DNA of 64,000 nt from Dyella humicola (lineage in GTDB: Bacteria; Pseudomonadota; Gammaproteobacteria; Xanthomonadales; Rhodanobacteraceae): positions 1,860,001-1,924,000 of the forward strand of contig NZ_JAPDPC010000001.1 of the NCBI RefSeq assembly GCF_026283945.1, given 5' to 3'. Position 1 is the first letter of the stretch. Each line of letters starts with the position of its first letter. The notes under the pieces were generated by a model. That model did no database searches and was not told the origin of the DNA. It was given only the letters and a program-made list of their open reading frames with translations. A program made the translations under genes and the position numbers. Below, one piece after another: positions 47,957 through 57,741 of this stretch.

Positions 47957-48616
47957 CCTTCTCCCCTCCGGGGAGAAGGTTGGGATGAGGGGCGGGGCTT
48001 GCGATCTTGCGACAACTGAGCGTTGTGGCCAGCATGCCGCTTACGCAGCGGGCGTTTCGATCGCCTGCCGGCGCTCGAGTCACTTTTCTTTTGCTGGCCC
48101 AAAAGAAAAGTAACCCAAAGAAAATGGCCTCAAGAGCTGGTAGCACTCCGTCGGATAGAAGCGTTGGAGGGTTTACGCGAGCAGACAGTTGGCTGCCCAC
48201 GGCGAGACACAGCGGCTACCCCGCAACGCGCCAAGGCGGTGAGGACTTAAAGCAGGCTTGGCCGACGGTCGAAACGCTTGCGGTGTCCCGCCGCTCAGAT
48301 ACCCACCAACCATCCACGCCTTAAGCCCTCTGCGCCTCGGCGCGTTGCGGTGTAGCCGCTGTGTATAGGCCGTGGGCCGCAACCTAATCTGTCTGGCCAC
48401 GCCCGTCAGGCTCGTATCTTTCGCAATGCTATGAGCTCCTAAGGCCATTTTCTTTGGGTTACTTTTCTTTTGGGCCAGCAAAAGAAAAGTGACCCGGACC
48501 GCGGCAGCGGTTCGGAACGCCCGCTGCGTAAGCGGCAAGCTGGCGGAGAGGCTCGGCTGTCGCGTGATCGCAAGCACCCGCCCCTCATCCCAACCTTCTC
48601 CCCGCAGGGGAGAAGG
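47957..48616. repeat. Giant palindromic repeat (~660 bp, axis near 48286)
   Basis: Two ~310-bp copies of one sequence in inverted orientation. 48079-48130 is the exact reverse complement of 48442-48493 (52 bp). 48207-48238 matches 48333-48364 in 30 of 32 positions. The outer blocks (GGGGAGAAGGTTGGGATGAG, GCTTACGCAGCGGGCGTT) also mirror. The unpaired centre is about 48239-48332. No transposase or other gene is present in this 750-bp gap (47913-48659). Modules recur at 21.6 kb and partly at 28.8 kb. Open frames here are repeat translations. Confidence 0.9.
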
Positions 48617-48659
48617 AGCGCAGCGCGTCGGAAATCGTGGCTGCGCAAGCCTCGGACCA

Positions 48660-49283
48660 TCACGTATTGTTGATGGTGGACCCCGTCAACAACCCACGCG
48701 CCAGCATGCTGCACTGGCGCCGATACAGCAGCATCTGCCACTGGCGCCCACCCAACTGTCGCCACAACACCGCCGAACGCACCGCGGCGAGCAGGTTTGC
48801 GCGCACCTTTTCCACCACGTTCGGCTGCTGCAGCTGCTGCGGATTACCCGTCACCATCACGCGCGGCTTCAGCGTTGAAAGGGTGCTGGCGTAGAGCTCG
48901 GCCAGTCGGCTGACCACCTGCGGTGACTCCGGACCGAAGTGTTCCACCTGGCGTTGCGCGGCGACGATGCCCTGCTGCAATCGGTCGAGCAGGTCCGGAC
49001 GGCGGGACAGGCTTCGTTCCAGCCGGATCACCGTAAACGCCATGCGCGTGATCGCGACGTCGCGGTTGTTCTCGTCGAGCAAGGTAATCAGCTGGCGCAG
49101 ACCCAGGCGCACGCCGGACACATCGCCGTAGACGCCGACCACCGACGGGGCATCGATGCGGAATACGCTGCCGATGCTGGAGGCCATGGCGGTTTCGTCG
49201 CAGCGACCTTCGTTGGCGAGCTGCTGGGCCAACCCGGTGGCCTGGAACAGGCCGGCCAGGGCCAGCACGCGCTCTTCATTCAT
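48660..49283 (-). CDS. hflD: HflD homologue
   Basis: 207 residues. All-helical protein of the HflD (lysogenization regulator, YcfC) family, recognised by the N-terminal MNEERVLALAGLFQATGLAQQLA, later VRLGLRQLITLLDE and the LLAAVRSAVLWRQLGGRQWQMLLYR block. In E. coli it binds phage lambda CII; the native function is unclear. The start at 49283 is 10 bp after the mnmA stop, and the mnmA-hflD linkage is conserved. purB, next in E. coli, is not present; the giant palindrome follows instead. Confidence 0.93.
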   Translation of the reverse strand: MNEERVLALAGLFQATGLAQQLANEGRCDETAMASSIGSVFRIDAPSVVGVYGDVSGVRLGLRQLITLLDENNRDVAITRMAFTVIRLERSLSRRPDLLDRLQQGIVAAQRQVEHFGPESPQVVSRLAELYASTLSTLKPRVMVTGNPQQLQQPNVVEKVRANLLAAVRSAVLWRQLGGRQWQMLLYRRQCSMLARGLLTGSTINNT

Positions 49284-49293
49284 GGCAAAGGCT

Positions 49294-50439
49294 TCAAGCA
49301 CCGGGGATCGACTCGCAGAGGATGGAGGGAGACAACGCGGTTTCATCATTCCAGCCGCCGTACGGTGCATCGGTGCGCTCGATCACAGCGCCGCCGAGGC
49401 AGGCATCGCCGTCATAGAACACGACCGACTGTCCTGGGGTAACCGCGCGCTGGGGTTCGTCAAAGATCACTTCCAGGTGGTCTGCGTGCACGATGACTTC
49501 GCACGTTTGATCCTGCTGGCGATAGCGTGTCTTGGCACTGCAGCGGAAGCGCGCGGCAGAGGGCTCGCCTGCCACCCAGCTCGGCCGTTCGGTGAGCAAG
49601 CGGCTCGAATACAGCCAGTGGTTCTCACCGCCCTGAGCCACGTACAGAATATTCCTGGCCACATCCTTACCCACCACATACCAGGCGTCGCCGCTGGCTC
49701 CGTGGCGGCCACCGATGCCCAGGCCATTGCGTTGCCCAAGCGTGTAATACATGGCGCCCTGGTGCTCGCCCACGGTCTCGCCTTGGGGCGTGCGCATGGG
49801 ACCGGGCTGGGCGGGAATGTACTGGGCGAGGAAACTGCGAAAATCGCGCTCACCGATAAAGCAGATACCGGTGGAGTCCTTCTTTGCGTGGGTCGGTAGA
49901 GACGCTTCGAGGGCCATCTGGCGCACTCGCGACTTCTCGATCTCGCCCACCGGAAACAGCGTAGCGGCCAACTGCTGCTGGCCTAGCGCGTGCAAGAAGT
50001 AGGTCTGGTCCTTGGCGGCGTCCACGGCGCGCAACAACCGGTATTTGCCGTTGTGAAAGTCCACGCGGGCGTAGTGGCCAGTGGCGATCTTGTCGGCCCC
50101 AAGCGCACGGGCTTCGTCCAGAAACGTCTTGAACTTGATTTCACGGTTGCACAGCACGTCCGGGTTGGGCGTGCGGCCGGCCCGGTATTCGGCCAGGAAG
50201 TGTTCGAACACGCCATCCCAGTATTCGGCGGCGAAGTTGCGCGCGTGGAACGGGATGCCCAGCCGACCGCAAACCGCGACGGCGTCCTTGCGGTCGGCAT
50301 CGGTCGTGCAGGGGCCGTCGCGGTCGTCTTCTTCCCAGTTCTGCATGAACAGGCCTTCGACCTCACAGTCGGCCTGTTGCAACAGCAGGGCGGCCACCGA
50401 GGAATCGACGCCGCCGGATATGCCGAGCATCACCTTCAC
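49294..50439 (-). CDS. mnmA: tRNA 2-thiouridine(34) synthase
   Basis: 381 residues. ATP-pyrophosphatase P-loop [13 protein letters not shown], catalytic Cys in [12 protein letters not shown] and the second Cys in [13 protein letters not shown] thiolate U34 of tRNA-Lys, -Glu and -Gln. The start is GTG at 50439, preceded by GGAGG at 10-nt spacing and forming GTGA with the stop of the upstream nudix gene; the longer frame to 50505 has no family support. The final ~15 residues beyond the last beta-strand are an extension. Confidence 0.95.
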   Translation of the reverse strand: MKVMLGISGGVDSSVAALLLQQADCEVEGLFMQNWEEDDRDGPCTTDADRKDAVAVCGRLGIPFHARNFAAEYWDGVFEHFLAEYRAGRTPNPDVLCNREIKFKTFLDEARALGADKIATGHYARVDFHNGKYRLLRAVDAAKDQTYFLHALGQQQLAATLFPVGEIEKSRVRQMALEASLPTHAKKDSTGICFIGERDFRSFLAQYIPAQPGPMRTPQGETVGEHQGAMYYTLGQRNGLGIGGRHGASGDAWYVVGKDVARNILYVAQGGENHWLYSSRLLTERPSWVAGEPSAARFRCSAKTRYRQQDQTCEVIVHADHLEVIFDEPQRAVTPGQSVVFYDGDACLGGAVIERTDAPYGGWNDETALSPSILCESIPGA

Positions 50440-50930
50440 GGGTAACGATCCTCCACCAGCAGGCTGTGCAGCGCGGTCAGCGGGAGACGATGCCCGGCCA
50501 GCCATGCATCGATGCTCATCAGCACCAGCGGGCTGCGCAGGCGGTCACCCAGGGCCACGATCTCGTCCCGGGTCATCCACAGGGCGCGCAGGATGCCGGT
50601 ATCGAGCGGACGCTTTGGGTCGTGGCCTAGCGGCCGGGCGGCAAAGCTGAAACGCACCACGCCGTCGCCGTGCTCGGTGCTACGCCATTGATGGATGCCG
50701 ATCAGGTGTTCCAGCTCGACCGTCCAGCCGGTTTCTTCCAGGGTTTCGCGCACGGCGGCGCTGACCAGGCTTTCCTTGTCATCCAAATGGCCAGCTGGCT
50801 GGTTATAGGCAAGACGGCCGTTTACTTCTTCTTCCACCATCAGGAAGCGGTCGCCATCGGCCACGACGCACGCCACAGTGACGTGCGGGCACCAGACGGA
50901 CGGGGAGGAGGGGAATGCGGAATCGGCCAT
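50436..50930 (-). CDS. nudJ: Nudix hydrolase NudJ-like
   Basis: 164 residues with the complete Nudix box G-x5-E-x7-REUxEExGU as [23 protein letters not shown]. NudJ hydrolyses nucleotide di- and triphosphates and thiamin/HMP pyrophosphates in E. coli. The order nudJ-mnmA-hflD is the same there, which supports the name. Stop overlaps the mnmA start (GTGA). First gene of the three-gene unit. Confidence 0.92.
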   Translation of the reverse strand: MADSAFPSSPSVWCPHVTVACVVADGDRFLMVEEEVNGRLAYNQPAGHLDDKESLVSAAVRETLEETGWTVELEHLIGIHQWRSTEHGDGVVRFSFAARPLGHDPKRPLDTGILRALWMTRDEIVALGDRLRSPLVLMSIDAWLAGHRLPLTALHSLLVEDRYP

Positions 50931-51086
50931 GGGGGATAAATGGCGCCGGCAAAGGCACTGGAAAAGTAGTCATTGTGCCATCACCTGAAGACAACCTGCC
51001 GGCGACGGTAACCCGGGTCCAGCAGTTCGGGCCGGCATCGGGGCTGCGGCGGTATACTTTTCCCCAGGATATTTCACGTAGAACCC

Positions 51087-51413
51087 ATGGCTCACGAACC
51101 CGAACACGAACAAGGCAGCGGTCACGGCCTGGCGCTGGAAACCTCAAGGCCGGAGGTGGCTCGTCCACCCCTGTTCCAGGTGGTGCTGCTGAACGACGAC
51201 TTCACCCCGATGGATTTCGTGGTCGAGGTGCTGCGCAGCTTCTTCAGCCTGGATCAGGAGCGGGCGGTACAGGTCATGCTTCACGTCCATACCCGTGGCA
51301 AGGGGGTTTGTGGCGTCTTTACCCGGGAGGTTGCAGAGACCAAGGTGACTCAGGTAAACGAATATTCACGTGCTCATCAACACCCTTTGTTGTGCACTAT
51401 GGAAAAGCTCTAA
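51087..51413 (+). CDS. clpS: ClpS adaptor of ClpAP
   Basis: 108 residues. A disordered N-terminal ~30-residue extension is followed by the ClpS core: [22 protein letters not shown] contains the N-degron-binding and ClpA-contact positions, and [24 protein letters not shown] is the second conserved block. ClpS delivers N-end-rule substrates to ClpAP. Immediately upstream of clpA (61 bp). Confidence 0.95.
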   Translation: MAHEPEHEQGSGHGLALETSRPEVARPPLFQVVLLNDDFTPMDFVVEVLRSFFSLDQERAVQVMLHVHTRGKGVCGVFTREVAETKVTQVNEYSRAHQHPLLCTMEKL

Positions 51414-51474
51414 GCGTCCCCATTTTGTAGCCATCGCGGTATAGCCCGCCTGCCACTTAGCGGAGTAGGTCCGG

Positions 51475-53742
51475 ATGTTCAGCAAGGATCTCGAAGTCAC
51501 CATCGGCCAGTGCTACAAACAGGCCCGCGAGCAGCGTCATGAGTTCATGACGGTGGAACACCTGCTGCTCGCACTTACGGATAACCAGTCGGCACTGGGT
51601 GCCCTGCGTGCCTGCGGCGTGGATCTGCCGCGGCTGACGCGCGAGCTGGAAAAAATCATCGCCGAGACCGTGCCGGTACTGCCGCACGGCGACGAACGCG
51701 ATACCCAGCCCACGCTCGGCTTCCAGCGCGTTTTGCAGCGCGCTGTCTACCATGTGCAGTCTTCCGGCCGTAAGGAAGTCACTGGCGCCAATGTGCTGGT
51801 GGCTATTTTCGGCGAGAAGGATTCGCATGCGGTGTATTTCCTGCACCAGCAGGAGATCACTCGTCTCGACGTGGTTAATTACATCTCGCACGGCATCGCC
51901 AAGATCGGCGACGAGCCGTCGCAGAGCATGCCCGGTGGCGAGCGCGATAGCGAAGACGGTGAGCCCCGGGGCAATCCGCTGAGTGAATACGCCAGCAACC
52001 TCAACGAGCTGGCGCTGGAAGGCAAGATCGATCCGCTGATCGGTCGCCAGGACGAGATCGAGCGCACCATCCAGGTGCTGTGCCGTCGCCGCAAGAACAA
52101 CCCGCTTTATGTCGGTGAAGCCGGCGTAGGCAAGACCGCGCTGGCCGAGGGCTTGGCCAAGCGCATCGTGGACGGCGACGTGCCCGAGGTACTGGAAAAC
52201 GCCACCATCTGGTCGCTGGATCTCGGCGCCCTGGTTGCCGGCACCAAGTACCGTGGCGATTTCGAGAAGCGCCTGAAAGCGGTGATCGGCCAGCTCAAGA
52301 AGCAGACGGGTGCGATCCTGTTCATTGACGAGATTCACACCATCATCGGTGCCGGTTCCGCTTCGGGCGGCACCATGGATGCGAGCAACCTGATCAAGCC
52401 CATGCTGGCCTCGGGCGAGCTGCGCTGCATCGGTTCCACCACGTTCCAGGAATTCCGGGGCATCTTCGAGAAGGATCGCGCGCTGGCTCGTCGCTTCCAG
52501 AAGATCGACGTGGTCGAGCCGACCGTGGCGGACAGCTTCGAGATACTCAAGGGCTTGCGTTCGCGCTTCGAAGAACACCACAACGTGGCCTACACGATAG
52601 AGGCACTGAAAGCCGCCGTGGATCTGTCGGTGAAGCACATCCCCGACCGTCTGCTGCCGGACAAGGCCATCGACGTGATCGACGAGGCCGGCGCACGTCA
52701 ACGCCTGCTGCCGATCGACCAGCGCACCGGCAAGGTCGACGTGCCGGAAGTGGAATACATTGTGGCCAAGATGGCGCGTATCCCAGCCAAGCAGGTGTCG
52801 GCCTCCGATCGTGATGTGCTGCGCAACCTGGAGCGCAACCTCAAGATGGTGGTGTTCGGTCAGGACCCGGCGATCGAGGCCTTGGCTGCTTCCATCAAGA
52901 TGGCCCGTTCGGGCCTGGCCGACCCGTCCAAGCCGATCGGTTGCTTCCTGCTGGCCGGTCCCACCGGCGTCGGCAAGACCGAGGTCACCAAGCAGCTGGC
53001 CATGCAGTTGGGCATCGAGATGATCCGCTTCGACATGTCCGAGTACATGGAAGCCCACTCGGTGTCGCGCCTGGTCGGTGCCCCTCCGGGCTACGTCGGT
53101 TTCGACCAGGGAGGCCTGCTCACCGAAGCCGTGACCAAGCATCCGCATGCGGTGTTGCTGCTGGACGAGATCGAGAAGGCGCATCCGGATGTATTCAACA
53201 TCTTGCTGCAGGTGATGGACCGCGGTGTGCTGACCGACACCAACGGCCGTGAAGCGAACTTCAAGAACGTCGTGGTGGTGATGACCACCAACGCTGGCGC
53301 TCAGCAGGCTTCGCGCCGTGGTATCGGCTTCGTCAAGCAGAACCACTCAATGGATGCGATGGAAGTGATCCGTCGTTCGTTCACGCCGGAGTTCCGCAAC
53401 CGCCTGGATGCAATCATCCAGTTCAATGCGCTGGACTTCGATCACATTCTTCGCGTGGTCGACAAGTTCCTAATCGAACTGGAATCCCAACTCACCGAGA
53501 AACATGTGAGCCTGGACGTCGACGCCGATGCCCGCCGCTGGTTGGCCGAGCACGGCTTCGATCCGCAGATGGGCGCGCGCCCGATGGCTCGCGTGATCCT
53601 GGAGAAGGTGAAGCGTCCGCTGGCCGACGAACTGCTGTTCGGCAAGTTGGCGGAGGGTGGCAAGGTGAGCCTGAGCGTGCATGACGGCGAACTGGTCGTC
53701 GCCACCGAGGCGGCAGAGGCCGTTCCTGCCGTGGTGAGCTGA
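51475..53742 (+). CDS. clpA: ATP-dependent Clp protease ATPase subunit ClpA
   Basis: 755 residues. N-terminal double Clp repeat (about 1-140), first AAA domain with Walker [15 protein letters not shown] and Walker [11 protein letters not shown], second AAA domain with [15 protein letters not shown] and [13 protein letters not shown], sensor/arginine-finger regions and a C-terminal D2-small domain. Unfolds substrates for ClpP. GGAG precedes the ATG. Followed by a strong terminator. No autoregulatory C-terminal change noticed beyond an Ala/Val-rich tail. Confidence 0.97.
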   Translation: MFSKDLEVTIGQCYKQAREQRHEFMTVEHLLLALTDNQSALGALRACGVDLPRLTRELEKIIAETVPVLPHGDERDTQPTLGFQRVLQRAVYHVQSSGRKEVTGANVLVAIFGEKDSHAVYFLHQQEITRLDVVNYISHGIAKIGDEPSQSMPGGERDSEDGEPRGNPLSEYASNLNELALEGKIDPLIGRQDEIERTIQVLCRRRKNNPLYVGEAGVGKTALAEGLAKRIVDGDVPEVLENATIWSLDLGALVAGTKYRGDFEKRLKAVIGQLKKQTGAILFIDEIHTIIGAGSASGGTMDASNLIKPMLASGELRCIGSTTFQEFRGIFEKDRALARRFQKIDVVEPTVADSFEILKGLRSRFEEHHNVAYTIEALKAAVDLSVKHIPDRLLPDKAIDVIDEAGARQRLLPIDQRTGKVDVPEVEYIVAKMARIPAKQVSASDRDVLRNLERNLKMVVFGQDPAIEALAASIKMARSGLADPSKPIGCFLLAGPTGVGKTEVTKQLAMQLGIEMIRFDMSEYMEAHSVSRLVGAPPGYVGFDQGGLLTEAVTKHPHAVLLLDEIEKAHPDVFNILLQVMDRGVLTDTNGREANFKNVVVVMTTNAGAQQASRRGIGFVKQNHSMDAMEVIRRSFTPEFRNRLDAIIQFNALDFDHILRVVDKFLIELESQLTEKHVSLDVDADARRWLAEHGFDPQMGARPMARVILEKVKRPLADELLFGKLAEGGKVSLSVHDGELVVATEAAEAVPAVVS

Positions 53743-53772
53743 CCGGTGCGCCGGCTTTGTTGAGGGCAACAC

Positions 53773-53805
53773 AAAAAGGCCGCGCTTACAGCGCGGCCTT
53801 TTTTT
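53773..53805 (+). terminator. Terminator of clpA
   Basis: AAAAAGGCCGCGC / GCGCGGCCTTTTTT stem with TTACA loop and T-tract. Confidence 0.9.
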
Positions 53806-53806
53806 C

Positions 53807-53880
53807 GTAGGAGCGCACCCTTGTGCGCGAAAATCCTACGTAGCGGTAACGCCATGATTGCGCACAGAGTGCGCTCCTAC
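53807..53880. repeat. REP-like inverted pair (GTAGGAGCGCACCC type)
   Basis: GTAGGAGCGCAC (53807-53818) is perfectly mirrored by GTGCGCTCCTAC (53869-53880), flanking GTGCGCGA-type internal blocks. Same family as the pair at 40.98-41.09 kb. Lies between the clpA terminator and infA. Confidence 0.85.
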
Positions 53881-53894
53881 AGCGGGCCGCTCGA

Positions 53895-54113
53895 TTACTT
53901 CATGCGGTAGGTGATACGGCCCTTGGTCAGGTCGTACGGGGTCATCTCCACCTTCACCTTGTCGCCAGTGAGGATGCGGATGTAATGCTTGCGCATGCGC
54001 CCGGAGATATGGGCCGTAATGACGTGGCCGTTCTCCAGCTGCACGCGGAACATGGTGTTGGGCAGGGTCTCTTGGACCGTGCCTTCCATTTCAATGACGT
54101 CGTCTTTGGCCAT
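53895..54113 (-). CDS. infA: Translation initiation factor IF-1
   Basis: 72-residue single OB-fold protein, the canonical IF-1 length: [39 protein letters not shown]-type helix region [15 protein letters not shown] and [18 protein letters not shown]. It occupies the A site during initiation. Proximity of infA to clpA is conserved in gammaproteobacteria, here in convergent orientation. Confidence 0.98.
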   Translation of the reverse strand: MAKDDVIEMEGTVQETLPNTMFRVQLENGHVITAHISGRMRKHYIRILTGDKVKVEMTPYDLTKGRITYRMK

Positions 54114-54196
54114 GCGTTCCGGTGGGTGCGATTGGGGCCGTCATGGCCGCTTAAGCGGTCGATTATGCCACGGAAACTGGAATGGTTAAAGAATCA

Positions 54197-54472
54197 TCAG
54201 CCGAAGTGCTCGTCGAGCTTGCGGCGGATCTCCTGCTCGACCATGCCCTTCAGGGGCGCCAGCATCATGCCCAGCTCGGCTTTCACGTGGATGGCGTCGC
54301 TGGCCACCGCGATACTTCCAGCCACTCCCGGACGGGAAAAACGCAGGGTATCGCCTTGCCACTGGCCTTCCATGCCAAATTTCTCGTGCATGCGCGCCGC
54401 TACCTTGTCGACCACGGCACGGGCCTCGGCGAGGGGCAGCTGGTGCGGTCGATGGATGTCAATCTTGGGCAT
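54197..54472 (-). CDS. Polyhydroxyalkanoate-granule-region type small protein
   Basis: 91 residues. Matches by pattern the PHA-system (PHA_gran_rgn) family of small proteins: IDIHRPHQLPLAEARAVVDKVA, followed by a beta region and a long amphipathic C-terminal helix LKGMVEQEIRRKLDEHFG. Its biochemical function is unknown; members occur widely without PHA genes, and none is seen here. The start at 54472 (MPKIDIHRPH) is well supported; the frame is open to 54655 but not conserved. Confidence 0.85.
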   Translation of the reverse strand: MPKIDIHRPHQLPLAEARAVVDKVAARMHEKFGMEGQWQGDTLRFSRPGVAGSIAVASDAIHVKAELGMMLAPLKGMVEQEIRRKLDEHFG

Positions 54473-54572
54473 GGATAAGCTCCGAATCGGCAAATGCGCA
54501 TGGTAAGCCAGATGCGCTCGGAGACAATGCAAGCATCTGTTAGAGTCCCGGCGTCTATCGACTGGTTCACCG

Positions 54573-55340
54573 ATGCGTATCGAGTTTTCCAATTCGGCCC
54601 GAGAGGATTTCCACTGGGATGCCCCCGCATTGCGGATCGGCAGCGCACCGGACAACGATCTGATACTGGCCGGCCATCAGGCTGGCGAGCACCATTTGCG
54701 CATCCAGCTCGACCGTCGCGGTTGGGTGCTGCAGGTCTTGCCGCAAGGCAATCGCGTCTATGTGAACGCTCGGCCCGTGCGCGAGAAAGCCTTGCTGCGC
54801 GCCGGTGATGTGTTGAGCGTTGGTGATTGCCGCATGTTGCTGCGGGTCGATGAGGAGCCTGCCCACACCCCACCCGTGACCGTGCCGGCGGAAGGCCGCT
54901 GCACGGTTGCCTTGCGTGCTATGGCCGGGTCGCTGTCGGGTCGCGTGCTGTCGCTGCAGGACAAGCTGGAGCTGGGGCCCATGGGTCGCTTTCCACTGGA
55001 GCTGCCCCAGGGCGAAGTGGCGTCACTAGCCGTTTTCTGGCGTGACGGGCAGCTCATGCTCGAGGCGGGTCAGCCATCTGCCCGTTATCCGTTGCGCGTC
55101 AACGGCGTGGTGGTGACACAGGCAGCCTTGCGTCCAGGCGACCAGATTGGTCTGGCGATGCACCGTTTCGTGGTCGACGCCCCCGGGCTGGAGCTGGAGC
55201 CCGAGATCATCAGGCCGGAGCCGCCTCATGCGCACCTGCCAGAGGAAGATGCCGGTCCGCGTGGTGAAGTGTGGTGGTTGATCGCCACCGCGGCCGTGCT
55301 GGCGCTGGGCATCGCCGTTGCCTTGTTGGTGCGCTTCTAA
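54573..55340 (+). CDS. FHA-domain protein with C-terminal membrane anchor
   Basis: 255 residues. A forkhead-associated domain at about 15-95 (RIGSAPDNDLILAG, HHLRIQLDRRGWVLQVL, NRVYVNARPV) would bind phosphothreonine peptides; the second half holds another FHA-like beta-sandwich (LELGPMGRFPLELP, YPLRVNGVVV) and the last ~22 residues (LIATAAVLALGIAVALLVRF) form one transmembrane helix. It resembles FHA proteins of type III/VI secretion gene clusters, but neither system is nearby. No Ser/Thr kinase in the window. Confidence 0.8.
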   Translation: MRIEFSNSAREDFHWDAPALRIGSAPDNDLILAGHQAGEHHLRIQLDRRGWVLQVLPQGNRVYVNARPVREKALLRAGDVLSVGDCRMLLRVDEEPAHTPPVTVPAEGRCTVALRAMAGSLSGRVLSLQDKLELGPMGRFPLELPQGEVASLAVFWRDGQLMLEAGQPSARYPLRVNGVVVTQAALRPGDQIGLAMHRFVVDAPGLELEPEIIRPEPPHAHLPEEDAGPRGEVWWLIATAAVLALGIAVALLVRF

Positions 55341-55444
55341 GGCGCAGGGCGGGGCCGTTCAGAGGCATCAACGATCCGGTTGACGATGCATTGCTGCGAC
55401 GCGGCATAATGCGGTGATTCCTCCCATGAAGGCGCCGTCGGTCA

Positions 55445-56530
55445 GTGAGCAGACTCTGGAATTTCAGCGCAGGCCCGGCGGCGATGCCGCAGGCGGTACT
55501 TGAACGCGCCCAGCGCGAACTACTGGACTGGCAGGGCTGCGGCGCCTCGGTGATGGAGCTCTCCCACCGAGGCAAGCTGTTCATGGGGTTGGCCCAGCAG
55601 GCCGAGGCCGATCTGCGCGAGTTGCTGGCGATTCCCGCCGATTACGCCGTGCTGTTCCTGCAAGGTGGCGCGACCCAGCATTTCGGCCAGATTCCGATGA
55701 ACCTAGCCGGCGAGGGTGACAGCGCCGACTACATCGTCACCGGGCATTGGGGCGAAAAGGCCGTGAGCGAAGCCGCGCCCTACGTGACGGTGAATATCGC
55801 GGCCAGCAGCAAGGATCAGCATTACTTGCGTCTGCCGCCGCGTGATACGTGGCAACTGGATCCGCGCGCCGCCTATGTGCACTACACGCCCAACGAAACC
55901 ATCCACGGTGTCGAGTTTCACGATATTCCCGAGGTGGGCGATGTCCCGCTGGTGGCGGACATGTCGTCCAACATCCTGTCCGAGCCACTAGACATTTCGC
56001 GCTTCGGCCTGATCTATGCCGGCGCCCAGAAGAACATCGGTCCATCGGGGCTGGTGGTAATGATTGTCCGCCGTGATCTGTTGCAGCGGGCTACACGTCC
56101 GATGTCGCGCATCTTCCGTTACGCGGATCATGCGGCGAACGACTCCATGCTCAATACCCCCAACACCTGGGGCTGGTACCTGGCAGGCCTCACCTTCCAG
56201 TGGCTGAAGGAGCAGGGTGGCCTGGTGGCGATGCGCGAGCGCAATCTCGCCAAGGCGGAGTTGCTGTATGGGACCATCGAAAGCTCGGGCGGCTACTACC
56301 GCAGCCCGGTCGAGCACGCGTCGCGTTCGCGGATGAATATACCGTTTACCCTGCACGACAGTGCCCTGGATACCGATTTCCTCAGGGAATCCGAGGCCGC
56401 AGGCCTACTCGCGCTCAAGGGGCACAAGGCGCTGGGCGGCATGCGAGCCTCGATCTATAACGCGGTGCCGTTGGAGGCTGTGCAAGCGCTGGTGGCCTTT
56501 ATGGACGATTTCGCCAAACGTCACGGATGA
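55445..56530 (+). CDS. serC: Phosphoserine aminotransferase
   Basis: 361 residues, the usual size. Converts 3-phosphohydroxypyruvate to phosphoserine, and erythronate analogues in PLP synthesis. Signatures: RLWNFSAGPAAMPQAVLERAQ, MELSHRGKLF, GGATQHFGQIPMNL, and the PLP-lysine in YAGAQKNIGPSGLVV. GTG start at 55445 with a weak ribosome binding site. Starts the serC-pheA-aroA series, an order common in gammaproteobacteria. Confidence 0.97.
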   Translation: MSRLWNFSAGPAAMPQAVLERAQRELLDWQGCGASVMELSHRGKLFMGLAQQAEADLRELLAIPADYAVLFLQGGATQHFGQIPMNLAGEGDSADYIVTGHWGEKAVSEAAPYVTVNIAASSKDQHYLRLPPRDTWQLDPRAAYVHYTPNETIHGVEFHDIPEVGDVPLVADMSSNILSEPLDISRFGLIYAGAQKNIGPSGLVVMIVRRDLLQRATRPMSRIFRYADHAANDSMLNTPNTWGWYLAGLTFQWLKEQGGLVAMRERNLAKAELLYGTIESSGGYYRSPVEHASRSRMNIPFTLHDSALDTDFLRESEAAGLLALKGHKALGGMRASIYNAVPLEAVQALVAFMDDFAKRHG

Positions 56531-56610
56531 AACGGTTGCGCATGAGTCTGCATATCAAAGACTATCCCCGGTTCACTGTTTGGACATCTTTCCTTCCGTA
56601 GCGCCAAGAC

Positions 56611-57699
56611 ATGACCGACAAGAAATCCTCGCTTTCCGATGTGCGCGAGCGCATCGACAGTATCGATCAGCAAATCCAGCAGCTGATCTCGGAGCGTGCC
56701 GGTTGGGCGCAGGAAGTGGCGCGCGTCAAGGGCGAGGGGCTTTCGGCGATTGACTATTACCGCCCCGAGCGCGAGGCGCATGTGTTGCGCATGGTGGTGG
56801 ATCGCAACCACGGCCCGTTGTCCGATACGGAAATGGTGCGCCTGTTCCGCGAGATCATGTCGTCCTGCCTGGCACAGGAAGATCCGCTCAAGGTCGGTTT
56901 CCTGGGGCCAGAAGGCACCTTCAGCGAACAGGCGGTGCGCAAGCACTTCGGTCACGCGGCCTACGGCTTGCCGCTGGGCAGTATTGAGGAAGTATTCCAG
57001 GAAGTGGCCGCCGGCCATGCCGATTTCGGCGTGGTGCCGGTAGAGAACTCCGGGCAGGGCATGATCCAGGTGACCCTGGACATGTTCCTCACTTCCGACG
57101 CCACCATTTGTGGCGAGGTCGAGTTGCGCGTGCATCAGTGCCTGCATTCCCTGAGCGGCAAGCTCGAGGACATCAAGCGCGTCTATGCGCATGCGCAGTC
57201 GCTGCAGCAGTGCAAAACCTGGTTGCGCATCAACCTGCCGGGCGTGGAATGCATCGCAGTAAGCAGTAATGCCGAAGCGGCTCGGCTTGCGCGTCATGCG
57301 GATGACGCGGGTGCCATCGCAGGCGAAACCGCCGGCCGCGTTTACGGGCTCAAGACCGTGGCCCAGGCCATCGAGGACCGCGCGGACAACACCACGCGCT
57401 TCCTGGTGATTGGCCGATCGCTGTTTCCGCCGTCGGGCAACGACCGTACGTCCTTGCTCATCACGGTGAACGATAAGCCAGGTGCGCTGTATGACGTGCT
57501 GAGCCCGTTCGCCAAGCACGGGCTCAGCCTCAATCGCATCGAGTCGCGCCCCGCACATTCGGGCAAGTGGCAGTACGCGTTCTTTATCGACGTCTCGGGC
57601 CACGTCCACGACGAGCCCATGCAGGCGGCGATGCAGGAAATGGGCTCGGCCGCGACCAAGGTACGCGTGCTCGGTTCCTACCCGGTGGCCTTGCCCTGA
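56611..57699 (+). CDS. pheA: Bifunctional chorismate mutase / prephenate dehydratase
   Basis: 362 residues. An AroQ chorismate mutase (about 5-90: LSDVRERIDSIDQQIQQLIS, RAGWAQEVARVKG), a prephenate dehydratase domain (about 95-275: VGFLGPEGTFSEQAVRKHFG, VVPVENSGQGM) and a C-terminal ACT domain (SLLITVNDKPGALYDVLSPF, GLSLNRIESRP) that binds phenylalanine. It makes phenylpyruvate from chorismate and is feedback-controlled. Situated between serC and aroA. Confidence 0.97.
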   Translation: MTDKKSSLSDVRERIDSIDQQIQQLISERAGWAQEVARVKGEGLSAIDYYRPEREAHVLRMVVDRNHGPLSDTEMVRLFREIMSSCLAQEDPLKVGFLGPEGTFSEQAVRKHFGHAAYGLPLGSIEEVFQEVAAGHADFGVVPVENSGQGMIQVTLDMFLTSDATICGEVELRVHQCLHSLSGKLEDIKRVYAHAQSLQQCKTWLRINLPGVECIAVSSNAEAARLARHADDAGAIAGETAGRVYGLKTVAQAIEDRADNTTRFLVIGRSLFPPSGNDRTSLLITVNDKPGALYDVLSPFAKHGLSLNRIESRPAHSGKWQYAFFIDVSGHVHDEPMQAAMQEMGSAATKVRVLGSYPVALP

Positions 57700-57741
57700 T
57701 ATGTATGCGGTCGCTTTGGAGCGGCTGCCGGAGAATTCATC

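Noticed and set aside
48173-48577. 134-codon minus-strand frame in the giant palindrome
   Set aside because: Repeat-derived translation without ribosome binding site or domain.
47957-48616. Considered as an insertion sequence or CRISPR-like array
   Set aside because: No transposase frame, no regularly spaced direct repeats; the organisation is a single inverted pair.
51457-53346. 629-codon minus-strand frame antisense to clpA
   Set aside because: Antisense shadow of the ClpA reading frame, composition only.
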